Below, one piece after another: positions 8,155 through 15,279 of a DNA stretch of 33,003 nucleotides (position 1 is the first letter of the stretch; every line of letters starts with the position of its first letter). The stretch spans positions 1 to 33,003 of the forward strand of contig JAMCVD010000134.1 of the NCBI GenBank assembly GCA_023381995.1. The letters run 5' to 3'. The position numbers and the translations under genes are program-made. The notes beneath the pieces were generated by a model. That model saw nothing but the letters and a program-made list of their open reading frames with translations, did not search any database and had not been told where the DNA came from. This DNA comes from Deltaproteobacteria bacterium (GTDB lineage: Bacteria; JAMCPX01).

Positions 8155-9192
8155 TTATCCCAGTACATAATAAGCTCCCCTGCCTTTTCCCCTGAGCTTA
8201 ACCACATCTAAGTTAACCAACTTAGAAATTTCTTTCAGTGCAGCCTGCCTTGTAATCTTAAACATCTTTGAAACATCGCCGATCATTATCCTCTCATTAT
8301 GATTTATGAACTCCACGATTCTCATCTGTCTGTCTGTCAGGGCGATTTGGCCTTTTTGGGTTTTACGCAATCTTTCACTGCTTAACCGGACAACACTTTC
8401 CTTTACAGCGGAAATGCTCGTTTTTACGCCTTCTACAAAATATTCAAGCCAACCGGTTAAATCGAGGGTCTTTTGATCTACCCTCCGCAAGGCATGGTAA
8501 TATGAAGGCCTGTCTGAATCATAGTAGTCATCAAGGCAAAAGAATTGTTTTGTATCAAAGCCCCTTAAATAAAGTATCAATGCGGCCAATACGCGGGCCG
8601 TTCTGCCGTTTCCGTCTACAAAAGGATGGATTCTTACAAATTCATAGTGTGCTATGCCGGCCTCAATAACGGGATCGAAAACCTTTGATTCGGGAGAATT
8701 AAGCCATTCTATTAAAAGCATCATGAACCCGGGGACATCTTCGTTTGAAGGCGGCCTAAAAATAACTTCTTTTGTTAATTTGTTCATTACCACCACATAA
8801 CGATTACGGTAAGCTCCGCAATCGGAAGGGTTTTCCAGAGTTTCTTGAGTCACCATTTTATGAACAGCCAGCAGGTTTTTCTCTGTAATCTGCTTGCCGT
8901 CGGTCAATTTATCAATGGCTTCAAGGGTCTTGAGATAATTCAGGACCTCTTGCTTATCCTTGCGTGTTGCCATTATTTCACGTCCCTGCGCTAAATCGCT
9001 GACCTGTTCCAGTGAAAGTCTGTTGCCCTCTATTGCTGTGGATGAATGCGCACTACGGATGATCGCTTCCCTTCTCAGTGAAACCTCCCATTTCGGAATA
9101 AAAGGAGAATTCAGAATGACTTCCCTGGCAACAGCTATTTGGGTAAGCGCATTGACTATCTTATCAGTATACCGGAAATTTGGTTTGAACAT
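8155..9192 (-). CDS. Fic-domain AMP-transferase with N-terminal inhibitory helix and C-terminal winged helix
   Basis: Fic enzymes usually transfer AMP from ATP to a protein hydroxyl. The active-site motif H-P-F-V-D-G-N-G-R-T-A-R lies at 189-200. The autoinhibitory helix S-S-T-A-I-E-G-N at 50-57 marks a class II Fic, whose Glu blocks ATP until displaced. The last 60 residues form a winged helix (R-Q-M-R-I-V-E-F-I... to R-G-A-Y-Y-V-L-G), as in many chromosomal Fic proteins, suggesting DNA binding or self-regulation. I chose the ATG at 9192: it lies 2 bp after the hsdM stop and has an AAGGAG site, whereas the open frame further upstream overlaps hsdM. It is embedded between hsdM and hsdS. The target is unknown; a restriction subunit is possible. 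Confidence 0.93.
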   Translation of the reverse strand: MFKPNFRYTDKIVNALTQIAVAREVILNSPFIPKWEVSLRREAIIRSAHSSTAIEGNRLSLEQVSDLAQGREIMATRKDKQEVLNYLKTLEAIDKLTDGKQITEKNLLAVHKMVTQETLENPSDCGAYRNRYVVVMNKLTKEVIFRPPSNEDVPGFMMLLIEWLNSPESKVFDPVIEAGIAHYEFVRIHPFVDGNGRTARVLAALILYLRGFDTKQFFCLDDYYDSDRPSYYHALRRVDQKTLDLTGWLEYFVEGVKTSISAVKESVVRLSSERLRKTQKGQIALTDRQMRIVEFINHNERIMIGDVSKMFKITRQAALKEISKLVNLDVVKLRGKGRGAYYVLG

Positions 9193-9194
9193 AG

Positions 9195-10964
9195 TCAGTT
9201 CTCCTTGAGTTCCCCAAGATAGCTTTCTATCTTCTTTTCGATGTCCTGCAGTTCTTTCTCGATCTTGGTGCCTTCCTGCCATTCTTTCTCTATGTCTATC
9301 TGTTCTACTTCTTCTTCCGGGAATACGTACAAGGTGACATTGAGGTTGTAGTCGTTTTCCTTTATCTGGTCATGAGACACAATCTTGCAAAAACCATCTA
9401 TACCCTGTAGGGGCGTATGATGATACGCCCCTACTATTTTTTTGATATGTTCATCTCCAAGCCTGTTGAGCTTTCTTATTTCCGGGTGCTGTTCAAATGC
9501 GTCGCTTGCATTGATAAACAGGATCTTTCCTTTTCTTTTTGCCTGCTTTTTTTTGTTGAGTATAAGAATAGCGCCCGGTGCACCTGTATTATAAAAAAGC
9601 TTTTCAGGTAGAAGTATAACGGCCTCGAGCAGATTATCGCTGATAACACCTGCTCTTATAGCCCTTTCCTTGCCTCCTCTGAAAAGACATCCGTTGTCTA
9701 TCACAACTCCTACCCTGCCGGTATCATCCTTTGCCGATGCAAGCATGTGCTCAGCCCATGCCCAGTCCGCCGATTGGTTCGGTGAAAACCCATATCGGAA
9801 CCGTTCTTTCCAGAACTCCCCCTTTCTCAGTACTTCTTCGCCATAGCCGTCCTGGTTCCACGGCGGATTTGCTATGACAACATCGAACGTCTTTATACCA
9901 TCGCTTTCTTTAAATTTCGGGTAAAGTAAAGAGTCTCCAAGCAACAGCTTGGCGTTTCGTATATCGTGGATATACAAGTTCATCTCGGAGAGCGCGAGCG
10001 TCTTGTGGTTTGCCTCCTGACCGAACAGAAACAGCTTGTCGGCCTTATCCCTGCCGTACACGTTCCCGACATGCTGATAAGCCGATATAAGCATGCCTGA
10101 AGAGCCTATTGCAGGATCGTAAACAGCTTCACCGGGTTTCGGATCAAGCATTTCGACAATGAGCCTTATGACCTCCCTGGGTGTGTAGACCTCCCCCTCT
10201 TTTGCCTTCTGAGGCGCAAAGTATTTCAAGATCCACTCGTATGCATCACCGAGTATGTCCGGTGAGACATGATGAAGCGGGCTCGCGCTGAAGAGCTCTA
10301 CAAGCTGCCGTAAGATTTCTTCGTTCTCCCGGTTGGTCGTGAACTGGACAAAGTCAACATTTTCAAAAACATCCCTGAGTTCGGGATTCCTTTCGGCCAT
10401 GAGCTTCATGGCTTTTGAAAAATTCTCCGCAAGTTTTGTCGGATCTTTTCTAATGTGCTCCCATAAAAGGTCTTCCGGAATATCAAAAGAATGATAGGCC
10501 GGGCTTTTGGCTTCTTCCTTTGCCTCTGTTTCGCTGAGTCCGTCTTTTAGGGCTTCATTGTAGGCGCTCTCATATTCGATATCCCATTTATCGCTGACCC
10601 TTTTATAAAAGAGAAGGAACAATATGAACGTATAATCAACTCGTGTCCTTATAAGGTCGGCGGCCTTCTTTAAAATACCTTCAAGATCACCTCTTGATAA
10701 TGTCTTCTTTTCTATTGTCAGAATCTGAGAAAGGATTTCCTCTCTGCTTGTAAGGGTGTATATTTTTTTCCGTGCGTCCTTCGGATCGAACTCCGTTTTA
10801 AGCCAGCCCTCTTTTCTAAGCTCTGAAAGAACCACATTTACCTGTCCTTTATCATCATGCAGTTTTTCCTTTAACGTCTTGACCGCATCTTCAAAACGAA
10901 AAGATGAGTCGTGATAAGCCTTACGCAATATATCATAGCGATTTTCCAGCCAGTTCGGCAACAT
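9195..10964 (-). CDS. hsdM: type I restriction-modification N6-adenine methyltransferase HsdM
   Basis: HsdM methylates adenine within the HsdS target and is required for restriction. In the 589 residues I see the helical HsdM_N domain (about 92-230, including R-V-D-Y-T-F-I-L-F-L-L-F-Y-K-R) and G-E-V-Y-T-P-R-E-V at 257-265. The SAM-binding D-P-A-I-G-S-S-G-M is at 283-291 and the catalytic N-P-P-W at 366-369. The first 80 residues form an extra winged-helix-like domain (G-Q-V-N-V-V-L-S-E-L-R-K-E-G-W, then a basic wing), so the protein is longer than many HsdM. Residues about 510-520 are encoded by a REP palindrome. A strong ribosome site (AAGGAGG, 10971-10977) and promoter precede the ATG. It is the first gene of the leftward operon. 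Confidence 0.96.
   Translation of the reverse strand: MLPNWLENRYDILRKAYHDSSFRFEDAVKTLKEKLHDDKGQVNVVLSELRKEGWLKTEFDPKDARKKIYTLTSREEILSQILTIEKKTLSRGDLEGILKKAADLIRTRVDYTFILFLLFYKRVSDKWDIEYESAYNEALKDGLSETEAKEEAKSPAYHSFDIPEDLLWEHIRKDPTKLAENFSKAMKLMAERNPELRDVFENVDFVQFTTNRENEEILRQLVELFSASPLHHVSPDILGDAYEWILKYFAPQKAKEGEVYTPREVIRLIVEMLDPKPGEAVYDPAIGSSGMLISAYQHVGNVYGRDKADKLFLFGQEANHKTLALSEMNLYIHDIRNAKLLLGDSLLYPKFKESDGIKTFDVVIANPPWNQDGYGEEVLRKGEFWKERFRYGFSPNQSADWAWAEHMLASAKDDTGRVGVVIDNGCLFRGGKERAIRAGVISDNLLEAVILLPEKLFYNTGAPGAILILNKKKQAKRKGKILFINASDAFEQHPEIRKLNRLGDEHIKKIVGAYHHTPLQGIDGFCKIVSHDQIKENDYNLNVTLYVFPEEEVEQIDIEKEWQEGTKIEKELQDIEKKIESYLGELKEN
9407..9434. repeat. REP palindrome in frame inside hsdM
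   Basis: A perfect 12-bp stem (9407-9418 and 9423-9434, GTAGGGGCGTAT/ATACGCCCCTAC) has a 4-nt loop. Its GTAGGGGCG/CGCCCCTAC ends match the REP units in the RAYT gene 8.4 kb away. Within hsdM it encodes V-G-A-Y-H-H-T-P-L without disturbing the frame. It is most simply explained as a REP copied into the gene by the RAYT system. Confidence 0.85.
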
Positions 10965-11005
10965 ATAAAGCCTCCTTAATTAGATAAGCTAACATCTAAG
11001 TAACT

Positions 11006-11034
11006 TTTATAATAAGTTATTTTTAACAGGTCAA
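11006..11034 (-). promoter_or_regulatory. promoter of the hsdM operon
   Basis: Reading the minus strand, TTGACC (11034-11029) and TATAAA (11011-11006) are 17 bp apart, close to sigma70 consensus. The surrounding 70 bp are very AT-rich. The -10 box ends about 40 nt before the hsdM ATG, leaving room for the AAGGAGG ribosome site. The rest of the hsdM-argH gap (to about 11,234) holds no feature I can support. Confidence 0.65.
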
Positions 11035-11234
11035 GTAAAATATTTTTCCTTAAGTCAAGTTATCGGCCATGTCCGTGCGCATCCAAAAAAAGGGCGGGAA
11101 AACCCAACCACTTCATATCTTACTTTGCTTTCTATTGTAAAACCTGTTCAAGAGCGTGTCCTTTAAAAGTCTGTGATTGTCTCATAAAAGACGAAATAAA
11201 ATAGCCCGAGATATCCCATTGATTCAGGAAACCC

Positions 11235-11264
11235 TTGTTTACAGGACCGTATCTGTAGTATAGA
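11235..11264 (+). promoter_or_regulatory. candidate leaderless promoter of argH
   Basis: TTGTTT (11235-11240) and TATAGA (11259-11264) are spaced by 18 bp. The -10 box ends 6 nt before the argH ATG, so transcription should start at or very near the start codon. No good Shine-Dalgarno is present. Confidence 0.45.
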
Positions 11265-11270
11265 AGCCAC

Positions 11271-12710
11271 ATGAAAGAAATGAAAGGGAAGAAAAAGAAA
11301 AGGGACAACGCATTCAAGCTCTGGGGAGGGAGGTTCGAGCAAGGGCCCGCTGAGGTAGTCGGCAGGTTTACCGGCTCGCTCCTGTCGGACTTGCGGCTCG
11401 CCCCTTTCGATATAAAGGGGAGCCTTGCACAGGCAGACGGGCTCCTGAATGCCGGCATACTGGATTCCACGGAATACAACCGCATAAAAAAGGGACTCAA
11501 CAAGATCGGGCTTGAATTCAAGACAGGCAGGTTTCCTCTCGACCAGCACGACGAGGACATCCATACCGCTATCGAAAAAAGGCTGCATTCGCTCGTCGGT
11601 GATTCTGCGTACAAACTACACACAGGCAGGAGCCGCAACGACCAGGTCGTCACGGCGTTCAGGCTCTACCTGCTCGACGAGATAAAAGCCGTTCTCTCGG
11701 GGCTATTGGATGTACAATCCGGCCTCCACTCCATGTCGTCAAGGCACATCGGCGTCCCTATGCCTGGATTTACGCACACACAGCACGCGCAGCCCGTGCT
11801 CCTGAGCCACCACCTGCTTGCCTACGCGGAGATGTTCAACAGGGACATCGAAAGGCTCTTCCATGCCTACTATGCGGCCTCGGTAATGCCGCTCGGCTCC
11901 GGCGCACTCGCTGGCACGCCCTACGATATCGACAGAGAGGCACTGTCAGGGCCCTTGGGATTCAAGGACATAAGCATGAACAGCATAGACGCCGTCTCCG
12001 ACAGGGACTTCGCTATCGATGCGGTCTATGCGATGGGACTTCTGATGATGCACTTCTCGAGGCTCTCGGAAGAGATCGTCGTATGGAGCACGGAGGAGTT
12101 CGGATTCGTATCCCTGCCCGACGCGTTCACGACAGGGAGCAGCATCATGCCACAGAAGAAGAACCCTGACGTAGCCGAGCTGACAAGGGGCAAGACAGGC
12201 AGGGTGTACGGGGCACTCGTCAACCTGCTCACGATGATGAAGGGGCTGCCCCTGTCGTACAACAGGGACATGCAGGAAGACAAGCCCGCGGTGTTCGATG
12301 CCGTAGACACCGTAAAGGCCGTACTCGATGTCTGGGTGCAGCTCATCCGGGGAATAACGATCAACACCGGAAGGCTGAATGAGTCGCTGTCGCACGGCAA
12401 CCTGCTGGCGACCGATATCGCCGACTATCTTACACGGCGCGGCATGCCCTTCAGGAAGGCCCACGAACTCACCGGCAGGATCGTACTGTACGCGATAAAG
12501 AAGGGCGTGGACGTATCGTCCCTCCACTACGACGAACTGAAGACGTTCTCTCCCCTGTTCAGGCCGGATATCATGCACGCGCTCGACATCAAGACTTCCA
12601 TCAACAGCAGGGCGGTGATCGGATCGACCTCGGAGAGACAGGTGAAAGCAGCCATGGAGAGGCTCGGGAAGAAGATCAGGCACTACAGGGGCCTGGTAAA
12701 AAGGCTGTAG
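11271..12710 (+). CDS. argH: argininosuccinate lyase
   Basis: ArgH splits argininosuccinate into arginine and fumarate, the last step of arginine synthesis, as a cytoplasmic homotetramer. The 479 residues include L-W-G-G-R-F near the start, H-T-G-R-S-R-N-D-Q-V at about 116-125, F-T-H-T-Q-H-A-Q-P at about 165-173, and the fumarase/lyase signature G-S-S-I-M-P-Q-K-K-N-P at about 288-298 that holds the catalytic serine loop. The length is slightly above normal because of a lysine-rich 16-residue N-terminal lead. The ATG at 11280 is an alternative start, but the promoter geometry favours 11271. Codon use is G/C-ending, unlike the restriction island to its left, so this gene marks the start of core DNA. 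Confidence 0.97.
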   Translation: MKEMKGKKKKRDNAFKLWGGRFEQGPAEVVGRFTGSLLSDLRLAPFDIKGSLAQADGLLNAGILDSTEYNRIKKGLNKIGLEFKTGRFPLDQHDEDIHTAIEKRLHSLVGDSAYKLHTGRSRNDQVVTAFRLYLLDEIKAVLSGLLDVQSGLHSMSSRHIGVPMPGFTHTQHAQPVLLSHHLLAYAEMFNRDIERLFHAYYAASVMPLGSGALAGTPYDIDREALSGPLGFKDISMNSIDAVSDRDFAIDAVYAMGLLMMHFSRLSEEIVVWSTEEFGFVSLPDAFTTGSSIMPQKKNPDVAELTRGKTGRVYGALVNLLTMMKGLPLSYNRDMQEDKPAVFDAVDTVKAVLDVWVQLIRGITINTGRLNESLSHGNLLATDIADYLTRRGMPFRKAHELTGRIVLYAIKKGVDVSSLHYDELKTFSPLFRPDIMHALDIKTSINSRAVIGSTSERQVKAAMERLGKKIRHYRGLVKRL

Positions 12711-12740
12711 ATCTGTCCTCTTCCCCCGGGAACTTCCTTC

Positions 12741-13085
12741 TCACGGCCATACCGGCCCTGTATAAGTCCAGTACTGGGGACCTTTTGCAACACCCATCAA
12801 TCCAGTTACCGTGTCAGCGTCAGTGTTAAAATCGAAATCCGTGACCCAGACATTGCCTGAAGGGTCTATGGCGATGCCTTGCAGGCAACCATTTATCACG
12901 AATGTGTCCCACCTGAGCAATACCTGAGTGTCCCCGGCAGCCGCCGTCAGTCTGGCCGGTGCGGTCGTATGCGGCGTGGCGCCCGCCTCGTTTGAATACC
13001 CGCTTTCGCCAGCGCTGTTCACCGCAGTAACGACGAAGAAATACTCCGTTCCGTTCATCAAGCCAGTTACTGTATAATTAGTATT
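12741..13085 (-). pseudogene. remnant of a secreted Fn3/NHL-repeat protein
   Basis: The minus-strand reading contains the end of a fibronectin type III domain (N-Y-T-V-T-G-L-M-N-G-T-E-Y-F-F-V-V-T-A-V-N). It runs into the start of a second one (P-A-R-L-T-A-A-A-G-D-T-Q-V-L-L-R-W) and then abruptly into a last NHL-type repeat (G-I-A-I-D-P-S-G-N-V-W-V-T-D) with a short tail. There is no signal peptide or proper start. The sequence upstream of about 13,085 loses similarity, and the open frame continues only by chance. It appears to be a gene collapsed by internal deletion. The Fn3 motifs resemble those of the lipoprotein at 29,657-32,653. Confidence 0.65.
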
Positions 13086-13107
13086 GGCTCTTATCCCAAA
13101 AGTGATC

Positions 13108-13305
13108 ATGGAACTGATAGAACAAAAAGAAAGAGTGTTCGACACTGCGAAGGGAAACACATCCGGACTGCCTGCAATACTTCCGTGGTACTCTGCGTGG
13201 ACTGCTTCTCTCTCGCTATGGAAATACGGAGGCGTTATGGGTCGTACCCCCTTTACCGAAAAGAGCTTTGTTTTACGAGCAGAGGAGAAAACTCTTTCTT
13301 CATGA
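13108..13305 (+). CDS. small hypothetical protein, 65 aa, doubtful
   Basis: An open frame begins M-E-L-I-E-Q-K-E-R-V-F-D-T and contains an aromatic stretch (L-P-W-Y-S-A-W-T-A-S-L-S-L-W-K-Y-G). Its beginning nearly coincides with the point where the Fn3 remnant on the other strand loses similarity. I recognise no family and see no convincing ribosome site. It may be a truncated gene, which would fit the broken state of this 600-bp interval. Confidence 0.22.
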   Translation: MELIEQKERVFDTAKGNTSGLPAILPWYSAWTASLSLWKYGGVMGRTPFTEKSFVLRAEEKTLSS

Positions 13306-13345
13306 TCACAAATGGGAGAGGAACCTTAGTATTGAGGGGCCACGC

Positions 13346-13375
13346 TTGACAATCCTCGCCTGACGGACATATACT
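13346..13375 (+). promoter_or_regulatory. sigma70-type promoter for a leaderless small gene
   Basis: TTGACA (13346-13351, full consensus) and TATACT (13370-13375) are spaced by 18 bp. The -10 box ends 6 nt before the ATG at 13382 and there is no Shine-Dalgarno, the same arrangement as at 1432, 11235 and 26776. Confidence 0.6.
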
Positions 13376-13381
13376 TGCTGC

Positions 13382-13612
13382 ATGAAGCTCATCAAATGGC
13401 TCTTGATCATAGCGGTGATAGCTGCGGGGATATTCCTGCTGAAAGACATAGCAGGCCATGAGGGGAAGACCGTTTCGAAGATAAACGCGGGGCATACGAA
13501 AGAGGTTGAGCAATACACCATAGGCATCACAAAGAACGTCCAGCAGAAGATCAATCAGGACGTGAAGCAGGGCTACAAAGGCCTGCCCATGGGCCCGTCG
13601 AACAACCAATAA
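13382..13612 (+). CDS. small single-pass membrane or exported protein, 76 aa
   Basis: The N-terminus M-K-L-I-K-W-L-L-I-I-A-V-I-A-A-G-I-F-L-L is a lysine-led hydrophobic segment. It acts either as a membrane anchor or as an uncleaved signal; no clear cleavage site is present. The remaining 55 residues are polar and probably helical (E-V-E-Q-Y-T-I-G-I-T-K-N-V-Q-Q-K-I-N-Q-D), so the mature part would face the periplasm. I know no function. It has its own near-consensus promoter and converges with the Rrf2-type regulator gene. Confidence 0.6.
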   Translation: MKLIKWLLIIAVIAAGIFLLKDIAGHEGKTVSKINAGHTKEVEQYTIGITKNVQQKINQDVKQGYKGLPMGPSNNQ

Positions 13613-13644
13613 GGAAGCTTACGCGCTAACGACGCGACACAGGG

Positions 13645-14076
13645 CTATTTCCGCTCATAGAGAGCAGGTGTTCCGTGCTTGTCGATGATCGACTTGAGCG
13701 TAATGTTCGACAATGCCTTCTCTATCTCCTGCTTCAGGTTAAACCAGAAGTCCTTCGTAAAACAGGACGAGGTGAGCGGACAGATGGGGATATTGCCGAA
13801 GCATTCGAGGGGCATAATCTCCTCTTCCACTGCCTTGAGCATGTCCATAAGCGTGAGTTCCTCTGCCGGCTTTACGGGTATGTATCCCCCGCTCTTGCCG
13901 CGCTCGGTCGCTATCAGTCCCGAGTTCTTGAGCTTCAGCAGGAGTTGGGCAAGGTATGCCTCATCGATCATTTCGAGCCGGGCTATCTCTTTGAGAGAGA
14001 TGGGCTCGCCCTTGTAATCGCTGTAAAGCCTTGCCATCGCGCGTACGCCGTATCGTGCTCTTGAAGACAACCTCAT
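13645..14076 (-). CDS. Rrf2/IscR-family transcriptional regulator
   Basis: This 143-residue protein has the Rrf2 winged helix (R-A-R-Y-G-V-R-A-M-A at the start, recognition helix around Y-L-A-Q-L-L-L-K-L, wing G-K-S-G-G-Y at 60-65). Three cysteines, C92, C99 and C105, sit where IscR binds its iron-sulfur cluster (IscR has C92, C98 and C104), so a cluster-sensing role is likely. The start M-R-L-S-S-R-A-R-Y-G is canonical, with GGAG upstream. The next gene upstream encodes a MIP18-family protein used in Fe-S assembly, 44 bp away on the same strand, which supports regulation of iron-sulfur or redox metabolism. Confidence 0.92.
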   Translation of the reverse strand: MRLSSRARYGVRAMARLYSDYKGEPISLKEIARLEMIDEAYLAQLLLKLKNSGLIATERGKSGGYIPVKPAEELTLMDMLKAVEEEIMPLECFGNIPICPLTSSCFTKDFWFNLKQEIEKALSNITLKSIIDKHGTPALYERK

Positions 14077-14120
14077 GGTTCTACTCCGTTTACAATGGCT
14101 GGACTACCATGACAGGCGGC

Positions 14121-14414
14121 TCACTTCGCGGGCTCCTGATCGACATTGGCCCATGGAGGCGTCCACGGCTCGTCGAGCAGCGCGACATCCACATTCCCTA
14201 TACCCTCGATGCCCTTTATCCTCGTCTCTGCACTCATGAGTATATAATCGACAAGAGGGCAGCCGGGCACCGTCATTATCATGTCGACCTTAACGTTATT
14301 TTTATCGTCGATGTCTATTTTCTTCACGAGTCCGAGCGTAACGACGTCCATGCCGATCTCCGGATCCATGACGGTCCTCAGCGCATCGAGCACCATGTCA
14401 TTCGTTATAGCCAT
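14121..14414 (-). CDS. MIP18-family (DUF59) Fe-S assembly protein
   Basis: The 97 residues show the DUF59/MIP18 pattern: an N-terminal helix, D-P-E at 17-19 followed by V-V-T-L-G-L-V, and T-V-P-G-C52-P-L with the conserved cysteine. SufT and PaaD relatives help load or deliver Fe-S clusters. I chose the ATG at 14414 because an AGGGAGG site precedes it by 5 nt; the open frame starts 7 codons earlier without support. It stands alone apart from the downstream Rrf2-type regulator gene, a common pairing. Confidence 0.9.
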   Translation of the reverse strand: MAITNDMVLDALRTVMDPEIGMDVVTLGLVKKIDIDDKNNVKVDMIMTVPGCPLVDYILMSAETRIKGIEGIGNVDVALLDEPWTPPWANVDQEPAK

Positions 14415-14512
14415 ACAGCCTCCCTCTCTATACAAGTAAACAACTCATTATAATGTGTCAAGCACAAACATATTTCTTGATAAATCATCAAAAACAAAAC
14501 AGACTATATCGT

Positions 14513-15271
14513 ATGAACATAACAATGATCTATAAAGTATGGTACAGAAACTTTATCGTATGGACAAAGTATATAAAGCCGAGCCTTGTCGCAAATCTCG
14601 GCGAACCGCTCCTCTACCTGCTGCTCATGGGCTACGGCATGGGCAAGCTCGTGCCAGAGATACACGGTATAAAATACATAGACTTCCTTGCGCCGGGGCT
14701 CATACTCTCCTCAGCCATGTATGCATCAAGCTTCGAGGCGACCATATCGAGCTATACAAGGATGATAACCCAGAAGACCTACGATGCAATCATGGTAACA
14801 CCCGTCAACCTCTCGGAGATCATAAGCGGCGAGATCATATGGAGTACGACAAAGGGCCTGATCAGCAGCGTGTTCTTTATAGCGATAATGGCCATGTTCG
14901 GCCTCATACACTCGTGGCTGTTCATGGTGTCCATCGTGGCAGTCATTATGGACGGACTGTTCTTCTCCACACTCTCGATGATTTTCGTCGGTTTTTCCCA
15001 CTCCTATGAGTTCTTCAACTACTTCTTTACGCTGATCCTTACCCCGCTGTTCCTGTTTTCGGGCATCTTCTTCCCCATAGACACCCTCCCGAAACTGGTC
15101 AGGGACGTCGCACTCTATCTACCCCTGACGCCGATGGTCGAGCTCGCAAGGGTATCGAACAACGGAACACTCAACTACAGCGCCTTCCTGCTCTCCCTAC
15201 TGATGGGGATGATAAGTATCCCCATGGGGATACTCTCGTACAGGCTCATAAAGAAAAGGCTGATAAAATAG
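14513..15271 (+). CDS. ABC-2 type transporter permease
   Basis: The 252-residue membrane protein has about six transmembrane helices and the ABC-2 pattern: K-P-S-L-V-A-N-L-G-E-P-L-L-Y before helix 1, and near the C-terminus F-L-F-S-G-I-F-F-P-I-D-T-L-P followed by L-P-L-T-P-M-V-E-L-A-R. It resembles NodJ-like permeases that export polysaccharide, lipid or drug substrates with a separate ATPase. No ATPase gene adjoins it, so the partner must be elsewhere or the gene is orphaned. The start is uncertain: the ATG at 14513 precedes M-N-I-T-M, and 14525 is an alternative. No good Shine-Dalgarno is present, and a weak promoter (TTGATA at 14477) sits close upstream. It converges on the cyclase gene. 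Confidence 0.9.
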   Translation: MNITMIYKVWYRNFIVWTKYIKPSLVANLGEPLLYLLLMGYGMGKLVPEIHGIKYIDFLAPGLILSSAMYASSFEATISSYTRMITQKTYDAIMVTPVNLSEIISGEIIWSTTKGLISSVFFIAIMAMFGLIHSWLFMVSIVAVIMDGLFFSTLSMIFVGFSHSYEFFNYFFTLILTPLFLFSGIFFPIDTLPKLVRDVALYLPLTPMVELARVSNNGTLNYSAFLLSLLMGMISIPMGILSYRLIKKRLIK

Positions 15272-15279
15272 CGGGGCGC

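Noticed and set aside
9193-9282. Thirty-codon upstream extension of the fic frame
   Set aside because: It lies wholly within the end of hsdM in another frame, whereas the ATG at 9192 has an AAGGAG site and matches the usual start of Fic proteins.
11946-12683. 245-codon open frame antisense to argH
   Set aside because: A shadow of G/C-rich argH codons; no start context and no known domain.
14415-14512. TATAAT near 14,455 as promoter of the MIP18 gene
   Set aside because: The hexamer is perfect on the minus strand, but no -35 box lies at a workable distance; a TTGACA nearby is only 2 bp away.
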